Positions 24,831 to 31,903 of a stretch of 44,343 nucleotides of DNA are shown one piece after another (position 1 is the first letter of the stretch; every line of letters begins with the position of its first letter). The notes under the pieces were generated by a model, which saw only the letters and a program-made list of their open reading frames with translations, did no database searches and was not told the origin of the DNA. Both the position numbers and the translations under genes were made by a program. The stretch comes from CAYRAV01 sp964422365 (GTDB lineage Bacteria; Bacillota; Clostridia; Lachnospirales; Lachnospiraceae): contig CAYRAV010000023.1 in the NCBI GenBank assembly GCA_964422365.1, forward strand, positions 1 to 44,343. The letters run 5' to 3'.

Positions 24831-26198
24831 CTATTCTATCATCAATAAAATACTAAGACAAAACATTCCCTTTTGCAGATCAATCGCTATATCACCAGAA
24901 TATTTCTCTGCAGCCCTTCGTATATTGGCAAGCCCATAGCCATGACCATCCGTTTTCGTTTTTGATGTAATCGGCAGTCCGCTTTCTGCATCCCACTTCA
25001 AATTTCCTGCAAAACTATTGCTTATCTCTATCATATAAGCATTATTTCTACGGTAAGAAAAAATGGATATATAAGGTTTCTCTCCTTTTGCTGTATTTTC
25101 CAACGCATTTTGCAGGGCATTATTCAATATTACACTGATATCAAAAACATTCACATTTGAATCTATGGGATAATGAAAGTCTATATCAAAACAAATTTTT
25201 CTTTTCTCCGTCTTACTTTGCATTTCCTGCAAAATCACGTCGGTCACAGGATTTCCGCTGTTTATCCTGCCTGCCGCTTCGGCAAGTACTGCTTTCAGTT
25301 CTGTGCTGTAGGCCTTCGCTTCCTCTAGCTTATTTCTGGTATAAAGCCTTTCCAAAGTAATGATATGGTTTGTCATATCATGCTTGATACTGCGGATATT
25401 CTGATATAGGTTTTCCACCTGTTCAATATGCTGACTCATACTGTCAATCTGTGCCGCAAGCAATTCATTTTGTAATTTTTCTTCCTGCCCTGCCTTGATA
25501 TTTTGATATAATGCAATAACCACTATTATGGTAATAATGGCTACTGCATAATAAAGCAATGACAATATATCATAAATATCAGAAGTTTTTCTGATTTCTG
25601 CTATGTAAAAGTTACGGTAACACCATATAATTTCATATCCTACTACTCCCATAAATGAAGGAATAGCCAGCACAAGCAGCTCCTTTTTTGACATCTCTGC
25701 ATACTTATATGCATAATTCTTTAAAATACACCATATACCAATTGCTGTAAATAGAAACTCCAGCATCAGATACAACATACATACACCAATATATAAGACA
25801 AATGACATATTAGGATGGGCTGCCATATAATCCGTACTCTCAGCAAAACTGTACAATTTATCATATAAAATTTCCGCCATTGCAGAAGTAAACCAACGCA
25901 AGGAAAAAAATGTCACCGCAATAAATGCTTTTTGTTCATACCTTCTTCGCTCTGCCTGACACATCACAAGAAAACCTGCAAAAATACCCATACTGTATGA
26001 TAAAAAAATACCAAGATGCAGGGGTATTATATAAAGTAATAGCATAATCAGGAAATATGCTGCTCCAACACAAACCGCGCCTTTTTTATTTTCCATAAAT
26101 GGCTTTGCAAACCGGTAAAAACAATATCCCGCAATAAAGGACTCTGTAATCGGTATCATATAGGGTATGCTTGTCCAATATATTTCATTATGTAGCAT
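24831..26198 (-). CDS. AgrC-like sensor histidine kinase (GHKL type)
   Basis: The 455-residue protein has six or seven membrane segments in the first 235 residues, typical of peptide-sensing AgrC/ComD kinases. A coiled coil (240-265) leads to the phospho-acceptor H273 in SIKHDMTNHI. The ATPase part has the N box LNNALQNALENT and the G box GHGYGLANIRRAAEK. It overlaps the upstream response regulator by 11 bases. A peptide ligand is likely, but no agrB or typical agrD is next to it; the peptides made in this locus or the 27-residue peptide upstream are candidates. Confidence 0.9.
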   Translation of the reverse strand: MLHNEIYWTSIPYMIPITESFIAGYCFYRFAKPFMENKKGAVCVGAAYFLIMLLLYIIPLHLGIFLSYSMGIFAGFLVMCQAERRRYEQKAFIAVTFFSLRWFTSAMAEILYDKLYSFAESTDYMAAHPNMSFVLYIGVCMLYLMLEFLFTAIGIWCILKNYAYKYAEMSKKELLVLAIPSFMGVVGYEIIWCYRNFYIAEIRKTSDIYDILSLLYYAVAIITIIVVIALYQNIKAGQEEKLQNELLAAQIDSMSQHIEQVENLYQNIRSIKHDMTNHIITLERLYTRNKLEEAKAYSTELKAVLAEAAGRINSGNPVTDVILQEMQSKTEKRKICFDIDFHYPIDSNVNVFDISVILNNALQNALENTAKGEKPYISIFSYRRNNAYMIEISNSFAGNLKWDAESGLPITSKTKTDGHGYGLANIRRAAEKYSGDIAIDLQKGMFCLSILLMIE

Positions 26199-26919
26199 TT
26201 TTTCTTCCCTTTCTCTGATTGTACCGCAAATAGCATTTCACGAACTCTTTATAATTTTGCTTTGCCATAAGTGCCTGCCCTTTTTCCAGATAGATTGTTG
26301 CAGCATTATATTTTCTGATATAATTAAAATTCACAAGATATGCCCTATGCGGGCGATAAAAATCATCTCCTGCCTCTGCCTCCAATTCCTTCATTTTCCC
26401 ATAATATTCTATATCTGCATTGATTGTGTGAAGGATTACTTTTCGGTCAAACACTTCTGCATACACAATGTCCTCCAGATTGACAGTAACGTGGCTTCCC
26501 CCTGTGGTTATTATTAGACTTGCTGCTTTCTTTTTTGTACTTTCAACCTCCCTGCTTTTTCTATTCTCAAACTGCACTGCTGCGTTTCTTAATACTTCCT
26601 CAAATTTTGTATCATCAAAAGGTTTTACCAGATAATGAAATGCCCCTACGTCAAATGCCTGAAACACATATTCTTCCAAAGCTGTTACAAAAATAAGAAT
26701 TGTGTTTTTATTATCCCTGCGAAATTCTCTGGCTGTTTCCATTCCATCTTTTCCTGACATCTGAATATCCAGCAGTAAAATATCCGGCTGCTTATGTGAT
26801 AAAAGCAATTCCTCACCAGACTGATATAATGATAGGACAGCTTCTGGATAAAGTCTTTGAGTTTTTTCCGCAAGCATATCCCTGATTTCTTTTTCATCAT
26901 CGCATATTGCTATCTGCAT
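26188..26919 (-). CDS. LytTR-family response regulator
   Basis: The 243-residue protein has an N-terminal receiver domain (CDDEKE; acceptor D51 in LLLDIQMSGKDG; T in VTALEEY; K in LVKPFD). From about 140 it has a LytTR DNA-binding domain with FYRPHRAYLVNFNYIRKY, the family hallmark. It pairs with the kinase whose start it overlaps. Such proteins bind two nine-base direct repeats separated by 12 bases; exactly this arrangement lies 60-90 bases upstream of its own start. Confidence 0.92.
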   Translation of the reverse strand: MQIAICDDEKEIRDMLAEKTQRLYPEAVLSLYQSGEELLLSHKQPDILLLDIQMSGKDGMETAREFRRDNKNTILIFVTALEEYVFQAFDVGAFHYLVKPFDDTKFEEVLRNAAVQFENRKSREVESTKKKAASLIITTGGSHVTVNLEDIVYAEVFDRKVILHTINADIEYYGKMKELEAEAGDDFYRPHRAYLVNFNYIRKYNAATIYLEKGQALMAKQNYKEFVKCYLRYNQRKGRKNAT

Positions 26920-26981
26920 TATTTCACTTCCTTTGCATTTCCTATGAACTATATCGGAATATCAATGGAGTTACGATAATA

Positions 26982-27011
26982 ATATGTTGTGAAACGAACT
27001 TTATTTGTTGT
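26982..27011 (-). promoter_or_regulatory. Candidate LytTR binding site (direct repeat)
   Basis: ATATGTTGT (26982-26990) and ATTTGTTGT (27003-27011), on the plus strand, differ at one position. They are separated by 12 bases, 21 from start to start, the geometry used by AgrA/ComE-type regulators. The site lies between the 27-residue peptide gene and the response regulator gene, so it suggests autoregulation. Confidence 0.6.
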
Positions 27012-27036
27012 AAAATACGAAATATTCCTCCAATTG

Positions 27037-27120
27037 TTATGATCTAAATTCATTTTCTCCATTCGCGGCCCCGTCCGATTTCATTTTTATGTCCCAAAGA
27101 AAATATTTGATGACATTCAT
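27037..27120 (-). CDS. 27-residue peptide gene upstream of the LytTR system
   Basis: ATG 27120 lies seven bases after AAAAGGAG. The product starts MNVIKYFLWDIKMKSDG and ends GENEFRS. It has a hydrophobic-aromatic first half and a polar, acidic second half, with no cysteine and no double glycine. It is too short to be judged from coding statistics, but the strong ribosome site and the position 117 bases before the response regulator suggest a real gene. It could be a signal peptide for the kinase or a regulatory leader; no agrB-like processing enzyme is adjacent. Confidence 0.45.
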   Translation of the reverse strand: MNVIKYFLWDIKMKSDGAANGENEFRS

Positions 27121-27258
27121 TGTAAACACTCCTTTTCCTTTTTTGTGAAATGTGGCATTAATATATAACTGTAGACATAAAAATCCGTAACAGTTCAACT
27201 TTTTGTGTCCAAATTCTTGACACAGTTTTAAAAGATTACTATAATCGTTCTATAGCAG

Positions 27259-27302
27259 ATGGGACGTGCAGATTGGATCAATGAATTTTCAAACATGCTC
27301 TA
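27259..27302 (+). repeat. Right-end fragment of the MITE-like family
   Basis: GATGGGACGTGCAGATTG followed by ATGAATTTTCAAACATGCTCTA matches the last 45 bases of the full element at 17784-18076, including the terminal repeat. The rest of the element is missing. Confidence 0.6.
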
Positions 27303-27431
27303 GATGCTTCTTTATCTGACTGTATCTTTTATGAGAATCGCAGTTATCTCACTGTCAAACATATTAAATATGATATTAGCGAAACTCATTTTATAATATA
27401 GGAAAATTAGTTTTAAGGAGGTTATGATTAT

Positions 27432-27815
27432 ATGAAAATAGAACATATAGCAATGTACGTAAACAATTTGGAAAAAGCAAGAGATTTTTTTGTGAAATAC
27501 TTTGGGGCTGTTTCAAATGATGAATATTATAATAAAACCACAAATTTTCGTTCTTATTTTCTGAGCTTTGATAATGGTGCAAGATTGGAAATTATGAATC
27601 ACCCAGATATGCAGGATGTTGAGAAAAGTATTAGAAGAACAGGTTTTATTCATTTGGCCTTTAGTGTTGGTAGTAGAGAGAAAGTTGATGAATTAACAAA
27701 TATTCTAAAAAAAGATGGTTATAAGGTTTTAAGTGGTCCTAGAACAACAGGCGATGGATATTATGAAAGTTGTGTTGTTGCAATTGAAGGAAACCAGATT
27801 GAAATAACTATTTAG
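27432..27815 (+). CDS. VOC-family protein (glyoxalase/dioxygenase fold)
   Basis: The 127-residue single-domain VOC protein begins MKIEHIAMYVNNLEKARDFF and ends EGNQIEITI. The expected metal ligands are visible: His5 (IEHIAMYV), His in the second motif (GFIHLAFSV) and Glu near the C-terminus (NQIEI). Members range from glyoxalases to fosfomycin and bleomycin resistance proteins; nothing here fixes the substrate. The start follows AAGGAGGTTATGATTAT. It is on the opposite strand from the surrounding signalling genes and next to a repeat fragment, so it was probably inserted into the locus. Confidence 0.85.
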   Translation: MKIEHIAMYVNNLEKARDFFVKYFGAVSNDEYYNKTTNFRSYFLSFDNGARLEIMNHPDMQDVEKSIRRTGFIHLAFSVGSREKVDELTNILKKDGYKVLSGPRTTGDGYYESCVVAIEGNQIEITI

Positions 27816-27837
27816 AACAATTTGATAAAAAAGGGTT

Positions 27838-27872
27838 CTGCAGGATATGGAGCATGACACCATATCCTACAG
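27838..27872. terminator. Bidirectional hairpin terminator
   Basis: CTG and AGGATATGG pair with CCATATCCT and CAG (one mismatch, nine-base loop). On the minus strand it is followed by AACCCTTTTTT, so it fits the minus-strand operon ending at 28021 as well as the VOC gene on the plus strand. Confidence 0.6.
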
Positions 27873-28020
27873 AAAAAATAAGGTGAATACAAAAAATATT
27901 AGTATTTTTTCTAGTTTTGTATATTATAAAGAACGTTGGCGGATTGATACTGCACATACACCTACTAATTAAAACATCCTCCGCATTGATACCGTTTTCG
28001 CTATCACTTTATCCTAATAT

Positions 28021-28710
28021 TCATTTGGTATTCGCTTCCCCTTGAATGGTAGTAAGAACACTCTTCAGCAGCTTGTTTCCATCTAAAACCTGTTTATATA
28101 ATCCACCATTCCTATATTCAATAATCATAGATTGCACCATCGCAGTCCAATCCTGTTTTAATAAAGTAAATTTATCTATTGTATTTGTCATTTCAAATCT
28201 ATCAAGATGATTTGCATTATGACGATAATAATTTAATGTCTGCCAGCTTCCGAACGTTCCTCCGGTTCCACTTCCATTTGCATCCGCATAACTACATAAT
28301 GCAAACATTTCTATTTCTGTTGCATTTCTAGCATTTACCTTATTGATGTTAACATCATATTCCTCTACATTACCCATACCTTTTGTAACCAAAACTTTAA
28401 TAATAGGATTGCCGCTTGTAGAATTTTCACCATATACTGCACGCATACCATATGACCAGTTGCCGCCTGCATGCAAAAAACCTATTCCCAACACTTTTGT
28501 GCCATCTTCCATATTCTGGTTATTATTTACTTCAAATGATTTCCTACCATCCTTTTCTGATGTATAGGATTCCACTTTTGATGTGTCTGCCGCTCCTTGT
28601 GTGTTTTGTAACTGCCCTGCAAAGCATGTTCTGCCTGCATCTGTTTTTTGTGTTTTGCCTGAATACTGATACATATCTGCCAAAGCATTGTTTATTCCTA
28701 AAGTACTCAT
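28021..28710 (-). CDS. Unknown protein of the signalling locus
   Basis: I do not recognise this 229-residue protein. It begins MSTLGINNALADMYQYSGKTQ, a polar, low-charge start without Sec signal. The middle (KVLGIGFLHAGGNWSYGMRAVYG, then VEEYDVNINKVNARNATEIEM) looks like a compact alpha/beta domain. The C-terminal part is helical (DWTAMVQSMIIEYRNGGLYKQ). Its ribosome site GAAGGAG lies inside the end of the upstream gene, and only two bases separate the two, so they are coupled. The N-terminal style resembles that of the nearby FlxA-like protein. Function unknown. Confidence 0.65.
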   Translation of the reverse strand: MSTLGINNALADMYQYSGKTQKTDAGRTCFAGQLQNTQGAADTSKVESYTSEKDGRKSFEVNNNQNMEDGTKVLGIGFLHAGGNWSYGMRAVYGENSTSGNPIIKVLVTKGMGNVEEYDVNINKVNARNATEIEMFALCSYADANGSGTGGTFGSWQTLNYYRHNANHLDRFEMTNTIDKFTLLKQDWTAMVQSMIIEYRNGGLYKQVLDGNKLLKSVLTTIQGEANTK

Positions 28711-28712
28711 AA

Positions 28713-29132
28713 TTATTTTTCTCCTTCATCAAATGTCATATCCGTTTCGTCAACCAGCATATTCCCATTGTCAGTATGCTGCCCCGAATCATCATTTTGC
28801 ATTGTAGTCGGTTTTGAGATTTCCAAACTCATTGTTGTTTCCATTCCGCCAATTTTCATAGTTACTACAAGCACCCTTGAGCCATCCGGTTTTACAATAA
28901 TGTCTGTATCTGTCTTTGATTCCTCTTTTTCTTCTCCTTTTTCCATACCTATCTTTGTTCGTTTCATCATATGGTAAATGTCCATTAATGATGCTTTTTT
29001 TTCTGTATCAGTAGTGATTGGTACAATATTGTTTGTTTTTTCAAAATATCTTTTTTCTGATGTATTTCTTTCTGTCCTTCTTGTTTCATATCCTACCAGA
29101 TAGCCCGCTGCCCTAATTCCATTAACATTCAT
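28713..29132 (-). CDS. Unknown protein, first gene of a coupled pair
   Basis: The 139-residue, strongly charged protein begins MNVNGIRAAGYLVGYETRRTE. It has a small beta hairpin region (DIIVKPDGSRVLVVTMKIGG, METTMSLEISKP) and an acidic tail rich in Asp and Asn. No signal peptide, membrane segment or cysteine. The ATG follows AGGAGGAGCTGAAA. A TTGACT at 29177-29182 on the minus strand may be its -35. Family not recognised. Confidence 0.65.
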   Translation of the reverse strand: MNVNGIRAAGYLVGYETRRTERNTSEKRYFEKTNNIVPITTDTEKKASLMDIYHMMKRTKIGMEKGEEKEESKTDTDIIVKPDGSRVLVVTMKIGGMETTMSLEISKPTTMQNDDSGQHTDNGNMLVDETDMTFDEGEK

Positions 29133-29260
29133 TTTTCAGCTCCTCCTATCACAATGTTGTATTCTTAATATCTTTCAGTCAATCCTCTATGCTTCTTCAT
29201 CAGTAATACGAATGTGAATATACAAAAGTTTCAAAATCTGTTTTATGAATACTATATTTC

Positions 29261-29366
29261 CGGGCATACCACAATCCATGCCCATTCAGTCTGGCGGACT
29301 TTGTCTGATAAGATATGGATATTTGCCCTAAATTCATTCAACGCAGCGGGCTGCACCTGATGAATA
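29261..29366 (-). repeat. Internal fragment of the MITE-like family
   Basis: On the minus strand it reads CAGGTGCAGCCCGCTGC, then ATATCTTATCAGACAAAGTC, CGCCAGACTG, GGGCATGGATTGTGGTATGC, matching the middle of the element at 17784-18076. Both terminal repeats are absent. It fills most of the gap between a two-gene operon and the P1B ATPase gene. Confidence 0.55.
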
Positions 29367-29396
29367 AGGCCACTCATAAAATCTCTTACAAATTTG

Positions 29397-31280
29397 CTAT
29401 GTATTTTCCCTTCTCCATTTTAATAATACTGCCGAATTGATGATGACAAGAATAGAGCCTGCGTTATGAACCAAAGCCCCAATAACAGGATTGAGAATTC
29501 CAGTGATTGCCAAAGAAATTGCAATGAAATTAAGTGTCATTGAAAAAGCAAGATTCCATTTGATTGTTCTCATCATTCTCTTTGAAAGTGCAAGTAAATG
29601 TGGTAGTTCTTTGATTTCGTCATCAACAAGAGCAATATCTGCAGCATCAACAGCAATATCACTTCCGATGCCGCCCATAGCAATTCCCACATTTGCCTTT
29701 TTCAGTGCAGGTGCATCATTAATCCCATCACCAATCATGCAGACAGCTTCACCAGCTTCCTGATAAAAACCAATTCGATTCAACTTATCTTCTGGCAAAC
29801 AACCTGCATGAATTTCACTGATATGAAGCTGTCCGGCAATCGCAGATGCCGCATTTTCATTGTCGCCTGTAAGCAGTACAGGCTGCACACCCAGCTTTTT
29901 CAGTCCCTCAATCATACTAACACTTTCTTCCCGCACCGTATCAGAAAGAACAATATAACCAGAAAGTTTACCTTCCACTGCAATATAAATAATTGTACAT
30001 CCGTCAGATCTATATTTTTCTACTTCTTTTTTTGTTTCCTCCAAAATAGGGATGTTCTCATCATTGAGCATTTTTTCGTTTCCAGCAAGCACTATTTTTG
30101 CACTGACAACAGCCGAAACTCCTCTACCAGGCAGCATTTGAAAATAATCACAAACTGGCAGTTCCATACTAAATTTTTGCTTATAGCAATGGAGTACTGC
30201 TTTTCCAAGCGGATGCTCTGACAATTGCTCAGCAGTGGCAGCTAAAGTATACAATTCTTCTTCTGTATAAGCAGAAATACTTTTTACTGCGATAATCTGT
30301 GGCACACCATATGTCAACGTTCCCGTTTTATCAAACGTAATTTTTGTAATATTAGACAATCGTTCTAATGCATCGCCCTCCCGTACCAAAAATCCATGCT
30401 TTGTTGCATTTCCGATTGCTGCCATGATGGCAGTGGGTGTAGCAAGTACCAATGCACATGGGCAGAAAACAACCAGTATTGTTACAGCACGAATGATTTG
30501 CCCTGATAGAATCCATGTAAGAACTGCAGCAGTAAGAGCTATGACAACAATCCATGTTGCCCATCGGTCAGCAAGACCTACTATTTTTGCTTTGCCTGCG
30601 TCAGCCGATTCAACAAGACGAATCATACGCTGAATAGAACTATCCTCTCCAACCTTCACTGCCCTCATTTCAAAAGCACCAAACTGATTCACTGTTCCAC
30701 TTGATACCTCATCACCAGCAGATTTATCTACCGGAAGGGATTCGCCTGTCATAACTGCCTGGTTGACAGAAGTCTGCCCCGACAAAATCACCCCATCTAC
30801 CGGAATCGTTTCACCAGGTAAAACACGAAGTATATTTCCAACAACAACTTTCTTGGCAGGAATCACTTCTTCTATACCATTCTGCAATACTCTTGCTGTC
30901 TGTGGCGTCAAATGAACGAGTTTTTCAATACCTGCTCTCGCCTTGGCAACGGTCAAATCTTCCAGCAAAGCACCAAGCTGCATAATAAAAGCAATTTCGC
31001 CTGCGGCAAAATCTTCCCCAATACAGAGTGATGCGATTAATGCAAGTGACACCAAAACATCTGCCTTGATATCAAAAGCTGTTACAAGTCCGATGATTGC
31101 CTCCAAAACAATGGGAATACCACAAAATATAACTGCAATCCATGCAGCATCAAATGGAAGCGGAATCAAATCAAACATACTGATAATAAGTGCAATCCCA
31201 GAAAATACAAGCAGACCAATATCTTTTTTTATCCCACCGGTTTCCATCAATTGCTCAATCTTTTTTGTAAACTTAATCAT
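29397..31280 (-). CDS. Heavy-metal P1B-type ATPase without an N-terminal metal-binding domain
   Basis: The 627-residue pump has the P1B hallmarks: CPC in the transport helix (VVFCPCALVLATPT), DKTGTLT with the phosphorylated Asp, the HP motif SEHPLGKAV and GDGINDAPAL. The actuator loop TGES is present. It begins directly at the first membrane helices with no HMA domain. The last helix has HNAGSILVIINSAVLL, which fits neither the usual Cu(I) nor the usual Zn/Cd type, so the metal is uncertain. I chose ATG 31280, behind GAAGGTTTTATT; the longer frame reads back through the operators. It has its own promoter region with two CsoR-like operators and sits downstream of csoR. Confidence 0.9.
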   Translation of the reverse strand: MIKFTKKIEQLMETGGIKKDIGLLVFSGIALIISMFDLIPLPFDAAWIAVIFCGIPIVLEAIIGLVTAFDIKADVLVSLALIASLCIGEDFAAGEIAFIMQLGALLEDLTVAKARAGIEKLVHLTPQTARVLQNGIEEVIPAKKVVVGNILRVLPGETIPVDGVILSGQTSVNQAVMTGESLPVDKSAGDEVSSGTVNQFGAFEMRAVKVGEDSSIQRMIRLVESADAGKAKIVGLADRWATWIVVIALTAAVLTWILSGQIIRAVTILVVFCPCALVLATPTAIMAAIGNATKHGFLVREGDALERLSNITKITFDKTGTLTYGVPQIIAVKSISAYTEEELYTLAATAEQLSEHPLGKAVLHCYKQKFSMELPVCDYFQMLPGRGVSAVVSAKIVLAGNEKMLNDENIPILEETKKEVEKYRSDGCTIIYIAVEGKLSGYIVLSDTVREESVSMIEGLKKLGVQPVLLTGDNENAASAIAGQLHISEIHAGCLPEDKLNRIGFYQEAGEAVCMIGDGINDAPALKKANVGIAMGGIGSDIAVDAADIALVDDEIKELPHLLALSKRMMRTIKWNLAFSMTLNFIAISLAITGILNPVIGALVHNAGSILVIINSAVLLKWRRENT

Positions 31281-31298
31281 AATAAAACCTTCTTTCTT

Positions 31299-31342
31299 AT
31301 ACCTATAGGGGTATATGTATATCATTATACCCATAGGGGTAT
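31299..31342 (-). promoter_or_regulatory. Two CsoR-type operators upstream of the P1B ATPase gene
   Basis: ATACCTATAGGGGTAT (31299-31314) and ATACCCATAGGGGTAT (31327-31342) are near-palindromes with a G tract, the pattern bound by CsoR/RcnR-family repressors. Their starts are 28 bases apart. They overlap the likely promoter of the ATPase gene. Confidence 0.75.
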
Positions 31343-31471
31343 CCCGTGTCAAGAAAGAAAAGATTCTTCCAAATTATTATTTGAAATGAAAGATTTATAA
31401 TTTTCGAATAGCCGCATTTTTTAGAATTTATTCCATAAGATAACATATTAGGTCAATTAACTTAAAAAGGC

Positions 31472-31500
31472 AAAAAAAGACAGCCTCAATGACTGTCTTT
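31472..31500 (-). terminator. Terminator of the csoR gene
   Basis: AAAGACAG (31476-31483) pairs with CTGTCTTT (31493-31500). On the minus strand the stem is followed by TTTT. It lies 15 bases after the csoR stop, so csoR and the ATPase gene are separate transcripts. Confidence 0.7.
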
Positions 31501-31515
31501 CAAAAAAATATGATT

Positions 31516-31791
31516 TTACTGCATATTGGCAAACCGCTCCACTGCTTTTGCAAAGTTCTCTATGGTTTGATCTGCATCTCCATGCTCGATTCCGTCACGA
31601 ACACAATGCTTAATATGTCCTTCCAGAACAACCTGACCAACCTTATTCAAAGCTGATTTTGCTGCATTTATCTGTGAAAGAACATCCTCACAGGGAACAT
31701 CTTCATCTACCATACGGTCAATTGCCTGAACCTGTCCTATAATTTTTTTTAATCTGCGGTGCAAATTCTCCGCATCCATACACTGTTTCAT
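31516..31791 (-). CDS. csoR: CsoR-family metal-sensing repressor
   Basis: The 91-residue all-helical repressor has the family core RRLKKIIGQVQAIDRMVDED. The metal ligands Cys34, His59 and Cys63 have the same spacing as Cys36, His61 and Cys65 of the Cu(I) sensor CsoR. In this family the repressor leaves DNA when Cu(I) binds. G-tract operators lie before both csoR (AGGGGTATG near 31810-31818) and the P1B ATPase, which supports control of both. The Cys-His-Cys set favours copper, though the pump sequence is less clear on this. Confidence 0.88.
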   Translation of the reverse strand: MKQCMDAENLHRRLKKIIGQVQAIDRMVDEDVPCEDVLSQINAAKSALNKVGQVVLEGHIKHCVRDGIEHGDADQTIENFAKAVERFANMQ

Positions 31792-31802
31792 TTACATCCT
31801 CC

Positions 31803-31818
31803 ATACTGTTAGGGGTAT
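31803..31818 (-). promoter_or_regulatory. CsoR-type operator before csoR
   Basis: CATACTGTTAGGGGTATG is a G-tract near-palindrome like the two sites upstream of the ATPase. It lies within 30 bases of the csoR start, suggesting autoregulation. Confidence 0.55.
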
Positions 31819-31903
31819 GTGTATATTATATGAAGTTTTTGCATCGATGTCAAGCACAGCCCAATATTTCTGCATGTGTGATTGTTATTACCAGCTTCAT
31901 CCC

